Positions 33,815 through 42,603 of a stretch of 64,000 nt of DNA are shown here, one piece after another. The notes beneath the pieces are model-generated. The model was given only the letters and a program-made list of their open reading frames with translations, did no database searches and was not told where the DNA came from. The stretch comes from Blautia hominis. Its GTDB lineage: Bacteria > Bacillota > Clostridia > Lachnospirales > Lachnospiraceae. Both the position numbers and the translations under genes were made by a program. The stretch's first letter is position 1. The number at the start of each line of letters is the position of its first letter. Where the stretch lies: NCBI GenBank assembly GCA_002270465.1, contig NQOF01000003.1, forward strand, positions 310,001 through 374,000. Direction: 5' to 3'.

Positions 33815-36436
33815 ATGAAAAAAGTAGAGAATAAAAAAACAATGGACCAGCTTCAAAAAGGGCAGCATCTGAGTACCCTCAGTACCGTTGTGCTTATCCT
33901 GTTAATGCTCATTTACCTCATTATGACCATCGAAAGCTCTGCTATGCTGGCGAAGCAGACCGATATCATTTCAGACCATCCCTTTGAGGTGGTGATCGCC
34001 GTCGGAGATACAACACAATATATCTCAGAAATGAATCTTCGTACCGGACGTCTGCAGCGCCACCACAATGCGGAGGATGTTGAGATTACTACTGCGGAAT
34101 TAGAAAAGTTACAAGCATCGATCCAAGAGCCGCTGGATAAGATCGAAGAGTTGTATCTGGGAGACAGAAGGGATATCCGGGCACTTCGGGATACTTTGAC
34201 GTCTTTAGAAATAAAGCAAAAAAACTTCCTGGAGTATGTTGCCAATGAAATGGTAACGGGAGAGGAGATCGAAGTATATGAACAGAAACATCTGGATCCC
34301 TTATATTCAAAAGCATTAGAGGAAGCGGAGCGTATCACAACAGTCGCACAGGAGAAAAAGGTGGGATATGGAGAGACATCGGAATCCCTGCGGAAGATCA
34401 CGCTCGTCAGTTCTATCATTTTGATGGTGCTGATGGTCGGTACTCTGCTGGTTTCCCAGTCTGTGCTGCGCAGACAGCGCAGGGAGCTTGTTTACCGCAA
34501 CAAGCTTTTTGATGATCTTTCACTGAGCATCGACGACACCTTTTTGATTCGGGACGCAGAAACCGGCGAGATACAATATTGCGCCCTGAATATGGAACGG
34601 GTACTGGGAGCGAATCCTGACACAGGGGATACTTATCAAGGACTAAAAAAAGAAGATGCCGAAATTTTCAACCAGGCCATTGCCAACCCTGCATTTGTTT
34701 CCCCTTTTGAGAAAACTGTGGAATATACGCGGCCGGATGGGGAAAAGCGCTGGATGCTGATCCGGATTTATAAGATACAGGCCTCGGCTCATTCTCAGTT
34801 CATCTCGGTCTTTTCAGACAGGACCGATGAAATCCAGTCTCATCAGGCACTGCAGGATGCCATGCTGAGTGCTCAGCAGGCTAATATGGCAAAAAGTGAT
34901 TTCCTATCCCGTATGTCACATGAGATCCGTACGCCACTTAACGCTATCATCGGCATGATGACGATTGCGGCAGCGCACGTCACGGACCCTGTACGGGTGG
35001 GGAACTGTATCACAACGGCTGTCCTATCCTCCAAGCAGCTGCTGTTGATCATTAATGACGTGCTGGACATGAGCAAGATCGACAGCAATAAAATGGTCAT
35101 CCAAAATGAACCCTTTGATATCTTTCAAGTGGTCAATGCCTTTGTATCTACTGTGTTTGCGCAGGCGAAAGCCAAAGAGATCGAGTTCACGGAGATCATG
35201 GAAGGCTTCGGTGAACACACAGTATTTGTCGGAGACGAGCTTCGGTTAAGCCAGATTTTGCTTAACTTAAGTTCCAATGCGGTGAAGTTTACCCCGCCGG
35301 GTGGAAAAATTCATTTGTCGGTCACCCGGATCGGTACCAAAAACAAAGTGGATATGATTCGTTTTGTTCTATCGGATACAGGGATCGGCATGACGCCGGA
35401 TGCCGCTGAACGGATTTTTCAGCCATTTGAGCAGGCCGATGCTACCATTGCGGGCCGGTTTGGAGGGACGGGACTTGGTATGTCCATTACCCAAAATCTG
35501 GTATCGTTGATGAACGGCAGTATCCATGTGGATAGTGAGCAGGGCAAAGGCTCTTCGTTTCTTGTGGATATTCCATTCCTGCGGGGGGAAGATAAATTTG
35601 ATGAACCTGATTTTGAAAATCAGAATCTGTCCGCGATGATCGTGGACGATGACTTACAGGTGTGTGAGCAGACCGTTTCTTTGATGGAGAAAATAAAAAT
35701 ATACGCCGAATATAGAATGTCTGGAACTGAAGCGATCGAGCGCCTGAAAGAAGTGCGCCGCCAGGGCTGTGATTTTGATATCTGTCTGCTTGATTGGAAG
35801 ATGCCGGATATGGACGGCGTGGAGCTGGCTCGTCTGATTCGGCGGGAAATCGGAGCAGATGTTCCCATTGTGATGATCTCTGCTTATGACGTTTCGGAAA
35901 TTGAGGACGAGGCCCGCAAAGCCGGCGTCAACGGTTTTTTGCCAAAACCTTTATACCGTTCCTCAGTATATCATGCGATCCGGGATGCGGTGGAAGGTAC
36001 TATCATGCCTGGTGTTGTAGAAAAGCCATTGGAGGGAAAATATCTATTGTTGGTGGAAGACAACGTCATCAACCGGGAGATTGCCGAAGTGCTGCTGCAG
36101 GACAAGGGGGCCAAGGTGCAACACGCTGCTAACGGCCAGGAGGCGCTGGAAGTATTCCTGTCCTCAAAGCCTGGAGAGTTTGATGCGATACTCATGGATG
36201 TGCAGATGCCGGTTATGAATGGATATGAGGCGGCACAGCGCATCCGGGCTTCCTCACATCCGCAAGCGATACGGATCCCTATCATCGCCGTTACCGCCAA
36301 CGCTTTTTCTGACGATATCTCAGCTGCTTTAGCGGCTGGGATGAATGCTCATGTCAGTAAGCCGATGGACATCAGGCAGCTCTGTGAGGTGCTTGATGAA
36401 GTGATAGAAAAGGCGGGAGAAAAAATAAAAAAGTAA
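33815..36436 (+). CDS. Membrane hybrid histidine kinase with two receivers
   Basis: An 873-residue protein. Two membrane segments (near residues 20-42 and 193-213) flank an outside helical sensor. PAS-like sequence follows to about residue 345, then HisKA (SRMSHEIRTPLNAIIG), an ATPase domain (LNLSSNAVKFTPPGGK, DTGIGM, GTGLGMSITQNL), and two receiver domains in series (IVDDDLQVCEQ with LLDWKMPDMDG, then VEDNVINREIAEVLL with LMDVQMPVMNG). The layout resembles BarA-like or TorS-like phosphorelay kinases but lacks an Hpt. It lies 12 bases after the first hybrid kinase, so both probably act in one relay. The phosphate's final output is not encoded beside it, unless it is the GGDEF protein. Confidence 0.9.
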   Translation: MKKVENKKTMDQLQKGQHLSTLSTVVLILLMLIYLIMTIESSAMLAKQTDIISDHPFEVVIAVGDTTQYISEMNLRTGRLQRHHNAEDVEITTAELEKLQASIQEPLDKIEELYLGDRRDIRALRDTLTSLEIKQKNFLEYVANEMVTGEEIEVYEQKHLDPLYSKALEEAERITTVAQEKKVGYGETSESLRKITLVSSIILMVLMVGTLLVSQSVLRRQRRELVYRNKLFDDLSLSIDDTFLIRDAETGEIQYCALNMERVLGANPDTGDTYQGLKKEDAEIFNQAIANPAFVSPFEKTVEYTRPDGEKRWMLIRIYKIQASAHSQFISVFSDRTDEIQSHQALQDAMLSAQQANMAKSDFLSRMSHEIRTPLNAIIGMMTIAAAHVTDPVRVGNCITTAVLSSKQLLLIINDVLDMSKIDSNKMVIQNEPFDIFQVVNAFVSTVFAQAKAKEIEFTEIMEGFGEHTVFVGDELRLSQILLNLSSNAVKFTPPGGKIHLSVTRIGTKNKVDMIRFVLSDTGIGMTPDAAERIFQPFEQADATIAGRFGGTGLGMSITQNLVSLMNGSIHVDSEQGKGSSFLVDIPFLRGEDKFDEPDFENQNLSAMIVDDDLQVCEQTVSLMEKIKIYAEYRMSGTEAIERLKEVRRQGCDFDICLLDWKMPDMDGVELARLIRREIGADVPIVMISAYDVSEIEDEARKAGVNGFLPKPLYRSSVYHAIRDAVEGTIMPGVVEKPLEGKYLLLVEDNVINREIAEVLLQDKGAKVQHAANGQEALEVFLSSKPGEFDAILMDVQMPVMNGYEAAQRIRASSHPQAIRIPIIAVTANAFSDDISAALAAGMNAHVSKPMDIRQLCEVLDEVIEKAGEKIKK

Positions 36437-36500
36437 ATTAGAATCCACAAATTTTTTAGGCAGCCGCAGTTTCGCGGAACAAAAAGGAAGGTGGGGCGGT

Positions 36501-38705
36501 ATGGACAAGACATTACATAGTCATAAATATCAGATACTGATGGATAATATTCCCAGTGGTGTACAACAGTGCGTAAATGACGAGTTCTTTACGATCATAG
36601 AGGTTAATCAAAGTTTTCTGGAACTCTTTGGATTTTCCAGGCAGGAACTGGAGGATCGGTTTCAGAACCGCTTTATTGAGATGATCCACCCGGCGGACCG
36701 GAAGAATATTCTGGTCGAAACATCGGAAAAACTTAAGGTTAAAAGCAAAGCAATCTTAAACTACCGGGTTCTTTGCGGTGACGGAAGCTATAAGTGGGTT
36801 GCGGATAATGCCCAGATGATCCGGGATGAAAACGGAGAGGAACGGATGATTTGCATCCTGATCGATGTTACTGAGTCAAGGAACGCCCGGGAGGAACTGC
36901 GCTTGTCCCTGGAGCGGCATCAAATTCTCATGGAACAGACTGCGGATATTATTTTTGAATGGAATATTTTGGCGGACACCTTGAGTTATTCCGGTAAATG
37001 GATCAAAAAGTTTGGTTTTGAAGCTATCACCGAGAATGTATCAGCCGGAATCCCTCTCAGCGCCAACATCTATCAGGATGATATACCGGTGATCTTAGCG
37101 CTCATGGAAGCTGCCAGGTGTGGAACGGCCTATTCAACCGCTGATTTCCGCGTCAAAAATGCCGAGGGGAAGTACATCTGGTGCCGAATCCGGGCTACGG
37201 ACCAGTATGATGATGAAGGCGATCCACTCAAAGCTATTGGCGTGATCACGGACATTGATGCAGAGAAGCGGATGATGGAAGATCTGCGCCGTCGGGCGGA
37301 ACGGGATGCCCTAACAGGTCTTTTTAATCGGGGAGAAACGGAGAGCCGGATCCGCCGGCATCTGGAAAGTAATCCAAATGAACTGTGCGCTCTGCTGCTG
37401 ATCGACACGGATAACTTTAAGGCTGTCAATAATACCCAGGGCCATCTCTTTGGTGATGCGGTTCTGACAGAGCTTGCGGCAGGAATGAAAAAGTTAACAC
37501 GACAGTCCGATGTGGTCGGCCGAATCGGCGGGGATGAATTCACGATTCTTTTAAAAAGTATTACTTCCAGGGAAAAAGCAGCGGAAAAGGCGCAGCAACT
37601 GCTTGACCTGTTCCAGCATTTGTTTGAACAGGGAAAACAGCCCATCGAGGTTACCTGCAGCGCGGGAATTGCCCTTTATCCGGAGGATGGAAAGGACTTT
37701 CCATCCTTATACTACTGTGCTGATCAGGCGCTCTACCAGGCCAAGAGCCTTGGGAAAAACCAGTATATGTTGTTTGATAGGGATAACGCTGTGCCGGTAG
37801 AGCAGACAGGGTATTCTGCGCTGGGCGCCTCCATCGATTCTGACCTGCAGACCGCAGGCGCATCCGGGGAGTTACTCAGCTACGTGTTTCAGGTACTCTA
37901 TGACAACCGGGATATCGACCGCGTGATTCAGGCGATTCTTGAAATTGTGGGTAAACGATTCGACGTCAGCCGCGCATATGTCTTCGAGAACTCGGACGAT
38001 GGCGAATACTGTGACAATACCTACGAATGGTGCAACGAGGGTGTTGTTCCACAGAAAGAGTTACTGCAGCATTTCCCATACAGCGACGTAGCGGGATATA
38101 AGGATCTTTTTAAAAATGACGCGGTCTTTTACTGCCGGGATATCCGTTCCCTGACACCGGAACAGACGGCCATGTTTGAAGCACAGGGGGTTTATTCTAC
38201 CCTTCAGTGCGCAATCATGGAGGAGGATGCGTTTCATGGGTTTATCGGCTTCGATGAATGTACAGGTATACGGATGTGGACAAAAGCGGAAATCGCCACT
38301 TTGACATTGATTTCCCAGCTGCTTACCATATTCTTGTTGAAATACCGTGCCACCGACCGGGATCAGAAGCTGGCCATCCAGCTCAATACGATACTGGACA
38401 CGCAGGACGCCTATATCTACGCTGTGGAAAAGGGTTCCTACGAGTTGTTATACCTCAATTACAAGACACGTACTCTGGATCCTGACGCTGAAATTGGAAT
38501 GACCTGCTACGGTGCGTTTTTTGATAGGGAGAATCCCTGTGAATTCTGCCCGCTGTCCAGTGAAGTCAGTGAAGTCTACAACCCGAAATATGATGTTTGG
38601 AGCAAGACGAAGACTGCACCCATGAAATGGGGGGATTTGGATGCCTATCTTGTAACATGTTTCGATATTACGGAGTATAAAAGGATGCAGGGCAAAAAAT
38701 CCTGA
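36501..38705 (+). CDS. PAS-PAS-GGDEF-GAF protein, diguanylate cyclase
   Basis: A 734-residue cytosolic protein. Two PAS domains (about residues 10-130 and 140-257, each ending in PAC-like strands) are followed by GGDEF with an intact GGDEF motif (VVGRIGGDEFTILL) and an RxxD inhibitory site (RQSD) five residues before it. A GAF-like domain (DVSRAYVFENS, FHGFIGFDEC) and a C-terminal PAS-like module with a CX16CX2C-style group (TCYGAFF, NPCEFCPL) complete the chain. It should make cyclic di-GMP with product inhibition. It starts 64 bases after the second hybrid kinase behind GGAAGGTGGGG and is the likely last gene of this operon. Confidence 0.88.
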   Translation: MDKTLHSHKYQILMDNIPSGVQQCVNDEFFTIIEVNQSFLELFGFSRQELEDRFQNRFIEMIHPADRKNILVETSEKLKVKSKAILNYRVLCGDGSYKWVADNAQMIRDENGEERMICILIDVTESRNAREELRLSLERHQILMEQTADIIFEWNILADTLSYSGKWIKKFGFEAITENVSAGIPLSANIYQDDIPVILALMEAARCGTAYSTADFRVKNAEGKYIWCRIRATDQYDDEGDPLKAIGVITDIDAEKRMMEDLRRRAERDALTGLFNRGETESRIRRHLESNPNELCALLLIDTDNFKAVNNTQGHLFGDAVLTELAAGMKKLTRQSDVVGRIGGDEFTILLKSITSREKAAEKAQQLLDLFQHLFEQGKQPIEVTCSAGIALYPEDGKDFPSLYYCADQALYQAKSLGKNQYMLFDRDNAVPVEQTGYSALGASIDSDLQTAGASGELLSYVFQVLYDNRDIDRVIQAILEIVGKRFDVSRAYVFENSDDGEYCDNTYEWCNEGVVPQKELLQHFPYSDVAGYKDLFKNDAVFYCRDIRSLTPEQTAMFEAQGVYSTLQCAIMEEDAFHGFIGFDECTGIRMWTKAEIATLTLISQLLTIFLLKYRATDRDQKLAIQLNTILDTQDAYIYAVEKGSYELLYLNYKTRTLDPDAEIGMTCYGAFFDRENPCEFCPLSSEVSEVYNPKYDVWSKTKTAPMKWGDLDAYLVTCFDITEYKRMQGKKS

Positions 38706-39192
38706 TATTGTCATATTGGGGCGGGAAACGAGAAATACGATTCATATTGATAAAATAATGAAAGTAGCTGTTCTGGTGCGGTAAATGCATGAAATTTTGT
38801 TCAAAAGGTGCATTTGAAAAAGTTGAATAGAACAACTCTGTTTTATAGACATAATGGAGTGAATCATGATGCTGGGAAAGAATCCAAAATCTAAAAGCCC
38901 GGTTTTTTTCATAAAACAAGACGGTTTTGTCCATTGGGGCAGAGCCGTTTTATTTTTATACTTATAACAGCTTTTATAACAGTTTTAACTTTATTATGAA
39001 AAAGGACAAAAGATATAGTTAGAGAAAATGAAAGATTTAAGAGATAAATTGAGGAAAATTGGTTGGAGAAACCATCCAATATCCGGGAAGGTGGATTATC
39101 CGAGACACTTGCTATATATAATAAGCAGTGATATTCTAAAGTTATGAAGTTTTCACAGAGTGTATTAAGAACTTAGCGGATAGGGAGGACCT
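38706..39192. other. Intergenic region with duplicated segment copy B
   Basis: This 487-base gap holds the copy B terminator (38921-38960), its AT-rich tail, and a TATAAT at 39117-39122 that may serve the kinase gene at 39193; no good -35 box is seen. No gene is recognisable. Confidence 0.5.
38921..39006 (+). repeat. Terminator and trailing sequence, copy B
   Basis: The hairpin arms 38921-38931 and 38938-38948 with the following TTTATTTTTAT are identical to copy A at 25260. The next 55 or so bases match copy A with small differences. Here the unit lies upstream of a complete YesM-type kinase gene, so copy B is the intact version. Confidence 0.8.
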
Positions 39193-40950
39193 ATGAAAAA
39201 ATGGTTATCAGGCATCAGTATAAAAAGTAAGCTTTTGTTTTTGTTGGTATCGGTTTCTCTTTTATCCGTAATTATTCTGTTTATTTTCACATTATATGTC
39301 AGTGGTGAGTACGAAGAAAAGATTTATCAGATACAGAAGAATAATCTGAATATCATAACGGAAAATATCGAGAAGGAACTGATGGATATCAATGATATAT
39401 CTCAGTTTCTTGCTTTTAACGGTGAGGTACAGGACAGATTGGTGATGGGGGAGACATCTGGAATTACTGATTCACTGGATTACGAGATGATTCGGCAGAA
39501 GCGGGAAGTATTTCATTTGATCAAGACATATAAAGGGCAGAATCCATACATTACATCTGTCATAGTTTATGGCAAAGCAGAGACATTTAATGAAGGTCGG
39601 GCCATTACATCGGAGGATGAGGATACAGCTAAGAGATACAAGAAAATCATGCACAAGACAGATACATCAGTCATGTGGATGCCTTTTAAAGAACAGGAGG
39701 CAGCGCTGACTCTGATAAGAAAGATCCCTTATATTGGTAATTTGTCAGAGAGCGACTTGGGAGTAGTACAAATTGAAATCAACTTGGAAGCGATAATACA
39801 GAAACAATTTGAGCGGGAGCTGCGTACAGAAAACCAGTTGTATCTGCAGATATTAAATGGAAATCGGGAGATTTATCATACAAGAGGTATGCCGGATTTT
39901 CCCCGGATGTCGGTTGACAATGCTGATTATCAAAAAGTCCGTAACAGAGGCATAGACTATTTTGTGACAAGCTTTGAGAATTCGGGCATGGGTTGGAGCT
40001 ATAAGACTTTTCTGAATATCAACCAGGTGACAGGATCTGTCAGAAATCTGAAAGCAGCGTTTACTATCTGTATAGTTGTTGGTGTTCTGATGATTGCCGC
40101 AGCGAGTCTCCATATGTTTAAGGTAATGATGACACATTTTAACCGGATGGCAGAAAAGATCAAAGACTTTAACCAAGGACAATTCCTGCCGGAAACACAA
40201 TATCAGGAGCGGAAGGATGAGATTGGGTATGTTCATCAAAATTTTGACCATCTTTTGTTGGAACTGCAGAGGCAGATAGAGGAAAATTACGTGAAACAGC
40301 TTTTGTTAAAAGAAGCACAGTTAAAATCGCTGCAACAGCAGCTAAATCCTCATTTTTTATTTAATACACTACAGACTATTAGCTGGAGCGCCAAGATCAA
40401 CCATCAGAAAGAATTGGGTGAAATCGTAGATTCCCTGGGCAAGATGATGCGATTTAACCTGGAGGAGAATAGTGCCTTGATTACGCTGGGCGACGAACTT
40501 GTCTTTATCAGACATTATGTCAGGATCCAAAATTACCGTTACCGGGAGCGGCTTCGGGTAGAGTATCACATAAATGAGGAACTGTATGGGGAAAAACTTC
40601 CCAAACTGGCAGTACAGAATGTGGTAGAGAACGCGATCAAATATGCTTTGGAGATGATGATGGAGACTTGTGTTATCAAGATTTATACGGAGATGGAACC
40701 GGAGGCGTTCTATCTCCATGTCGAGGATAACGGTCCGGGTATACGGCAGGAAATTTTGAGGACGAAAGAAGATCCTAAGAAGCTGAGTGTGGATGGGATC
40801 GGAATAGGGCTTGTGAATATCCAGCAGAGGATGCAGCTTTTATTTACGGCAGAGTATTATTTCGAGGTACATAATACCGGGAACGGGACACGGGCTACTT
40901 TTTATCTGCCAAGAGAAAATGTAAAGGAGCGTGAAGATGGACACTTATAA
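39193..40950 (+). CDS. YesM-type sensor histidine kinase
   Basis: A 585-residue membrane kinase. Membrane segments near residues 14-37 and 285-307 flank an extracellular sensor, followed by a HAMP-like linker. The His_kinase domain has phospho-His H387 in QLNPHFLFNTLQTI, and the GHKL ATPase has VENAIKYALE and VDGIGIGLVNIQQRM. YesM-type kinases control carbohydrate uptake and polysaccharide genes through a YesN partner. Its stop overlaps the response-regulator start by 14 bases. It starts at ATG 39193 behind AGGGAGG. It probably drives the glycyl radical enzyme operon downstream. A scrap of a close relative remains at 25372. Confidence 0.9.
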   Translation: MKKWLSGISIKSKLLFLLVSVSLLSVIILFIFTLYVSGEYEEKIYQIQKNNLNIITENIEKELMDINDISQFLAFNGEVQDRLVMGETSGITDSLDYEMIRQKREVFHLIKTYKGQNPYITSVIVYGKAETFNEGRAITSEDEDTAKRYKKIMHKTDTSVMWMPFKEQEAALTLIRKIPYIGNLSESDLGVVQIEINLEAIIQKQFERELRTENQLYLQILNGNREIYHTRGMPDFPRMSVDNADYQKVRNRGIDYFVTSFENSGMGWSYKTFLNINQVTGSVRNLKAAFTICIVVGVLMIAAASLHMFKVMMTHFNRMAEKIKDFNQGQFLPETQYQERKDEIGYVHQNFDHLLLELQRQIEENYVKQLLLKEAQLKSLQQQLNPHFLFNTLQTISWSAKINHQKELGEIVDSLGKMMRFNLEENSALITLGDELVFIRHYVRIQNYRYRERLRVEYHINEELYGEKLPKLAVQNVVENAIKYALEMMMETCVIKIYTEMEPEAFYLHVEDNGPGIRQEILRTKEDPKKLSVDGIGIGLVNIQQRMQLLFTAEYYFEVHNTGNGTRATFYLPRENVKEREDGHL

Positions 40951-42397
40951 AGTGATTTTAATTGATGATGAAGTGATGGAGCTGGAAGGAATCCGTCAGT
41001 TGGTACGCTGGGAAGAATATAATGCAGAGGTCATCGGTGCGTATAAGAATGGAGAAGAAGGATTGAAAGGAATCAAAGAACTGGAACCCGATATCGTAGT
41101 CACAGATATGAAGATGCCGGTTGTCAGCGGCCTGGACGTTATAAGGCGTTCCCGCGCTTTTGTCAAGGTTCCGGAGTTTATAATCCTTTCAGCTTATGCA
41201 GAATTCTCATTGGCTCAGGCGGCAATGAAAGAAGGGGTGGAAATCTACCTTTTGAAGCCTTGTGATGAATACGATATAGAGGAAGCGCTTGGGAGGGCAA
41301 TCCAAAATGTGGATAAAAAATATGTATTGAAAAATGTAAAACAGCTGCTGTTCCGCCAGAGCATACAGGCGTTGATCGAAAGTGATGGTGCTATAAAGTA
41401 TGTCAGGGCAGTGGAAGAACTGCTGGAGGAAGGCGAATGTCTTCTCTGGATTGGGATAGAAGGCAGGCTGGACAATACCAGTGCAGGTGAGATTTATCGT
41501 TCTTTTTATGAAAACAGCAGTACAGATCTTATCTTTACTTCTATTATTTTAAAAGTGAATCAGGTGATTGGCGGATTTTATGTTGGCAGCGGAAATGGGA
41601 ACCACAAGGAAGAATGCAGTGCATTATTAAGATCGCTCAGTTTGAAGGCAGACCGTTTGCTGTCTTTAAGTAAATGCGAATGGGTCATGCCTGATGAGAT
41701 CTTAAATATTATCAGAGAAGAGAGCAGCGGTGTGGAAGGGGCATTCCTCTTTGAGGAGGGTGACTGGAAGTATGTGGGAGTTTCGGATAAACTCAATAGT
41801 AAAAAGGTTACAGAGCAGATTAATGCACTAAAAAAGGCATATCAAAAGCAGGACCGTGAGGCGTTTAAAAGGGTGATCCATGATATATCCGTGAAGAATG
41901 AAATTCCAGCTGTTCAGCAGATTTGCCTTGGATTTTATCTCCAGGTTATCTGCGAAGGAAAACTTCAGCCGGAGAAACTGCTGATGCTGCAGGATGATAT
42001 CTCAGAAGGCAGGAGCCTTCCGGATTCTGTTGAAGATACTTTAGGAATCCTGTTTCCTGAAGCAGACAGGGTACCTTATGTGGATGCGATCATCAGCTAT
42101 GTGGAGAGACATTTGGATGATCCGGACATCAGCCTGAAGAGAATTGCGGAGGAGGTTGTGTTCTTAAGTGAAGATTATGTGGGAAAGACTTTCAGCAGTC
42201 AGACAGGTGAGAACTTCAATAATTTTCTAAACAGGAAAAGAATAGAAAAAGCAAAGTTCCTGATTCGTATTGTAGGCGTTAATAAGATGCAGGATGTGGC
42301 AGAGCAAGTCGGTTATGGCAAAAACCCTTTATATTTCAGCAAGGTATTTAAGAAATATACAGGTCTGACACCAAATGAATATAAAAGTCAGCGATAA
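40937..42397 (+). CDS. YesN-type response regulator with AraC DNA-binding domain
   Basis: A 486-residue regulator. The receiver is at residues 1-120 with the acidic pair in LIDDE, phospho-Asp D57 in VVTDMKMP, and the KP pair in LLKPCDEY. A linker of about 250 residues follows, then an AraC domain (ISLKRIAEEVVFLSEDYVGKTF, QDVAEQVGYGKNPLYFSKVFKKYTG). The ATG at 40937 is chosen over GTG 40931 because AAAGGAG at 40923-40929 gives seven bases of spacing. It is paired with the kinase at 39193 and is expected to activate sugar-related operons, most likely the one starting at 42604. Confidence 0.92.
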   Translation: MDTYKVILIDDEVMELEGIRQLVRWEEYNAEVIGAYKNGEEGLKGIKELEPDIVVTDMKMPVVSGLDVIRRSRAFVKVPEFIILSAYAEFSLAQAAMKEGVEIYLLKPCDEYDIEEALGRAIQNVDKKYVLKNVKQLLFRQSIQALIESDGAIKYVRAVEELLEEGECLLWIGIEGRLDNTSAGEIYRSFYENSSTDLIFTSIILKVNQVIGGFYVGSGNGNHKEECSALLRSLSLKADRLLSLSKCEWVMPDEILNIIREESSGVEGAFLFEEGDWKYVGVSDKLNSKKVTEQINALKKAYQKQDREAFKRVIHDISVKNEIPAVQQICLGFYLQVICEGKLQPEKLLMLQDDISEGRSLPDSVEDTLGILFPEADRVPYVDAIISYVERHLDDPDISLKRIAEEVVFLSEDYVGKTFSSQTGENFNNFLNRKRIEKAKFLIRIVGVNKMQDVAEQVGYGKNPLYFSKVFKKYTGLTPNEYKSQR

Positions 42398-42401
42398 AGG
42401 A

Positions 42402-42446
42402 AAAGAAGGCAGACAGAATACATTGTGGGAGCCTTCTTTTTCTTCA
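42402..42446 (+). terminator. Terminator after the YesMN pair
   Basis: AAAAGAAGGC (42402-42411) pairs perfectly with GCCTTCTTTT (42432-42441), and the run continues as TTTC. It lies directly after the regulator stop. Confidence 0.8.
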
Positions 42447-42528
42447 TATCCGTAATCTCTACGGACATTTTGCGGGCAGTCCCGAACCGTTAAACGGATT
42501 TTTACATATTAGACAGCTGTTTTGTGCA

Positions 42529-42557
42529 TTGAGAAATCACGTCATTCTTCCTATACT
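42529..42557 (+). promoter_or_regulatory. Promoter of the glycyl radical enzyme operon
   Basis: TTGAGA (42529-42534) and TATACT (42552-42557) are 17 bases apart, 46 bases before the start codon. The bases upstream are a likely binding area for the YesN-type regulator; I found no clear repeat there. Confidence 0.7.
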
Positions 42558-42603
42558 AAAAAAAATTAAATAAAATACAGAAATAGAGGAGAACGTTGGA
42601 GAA

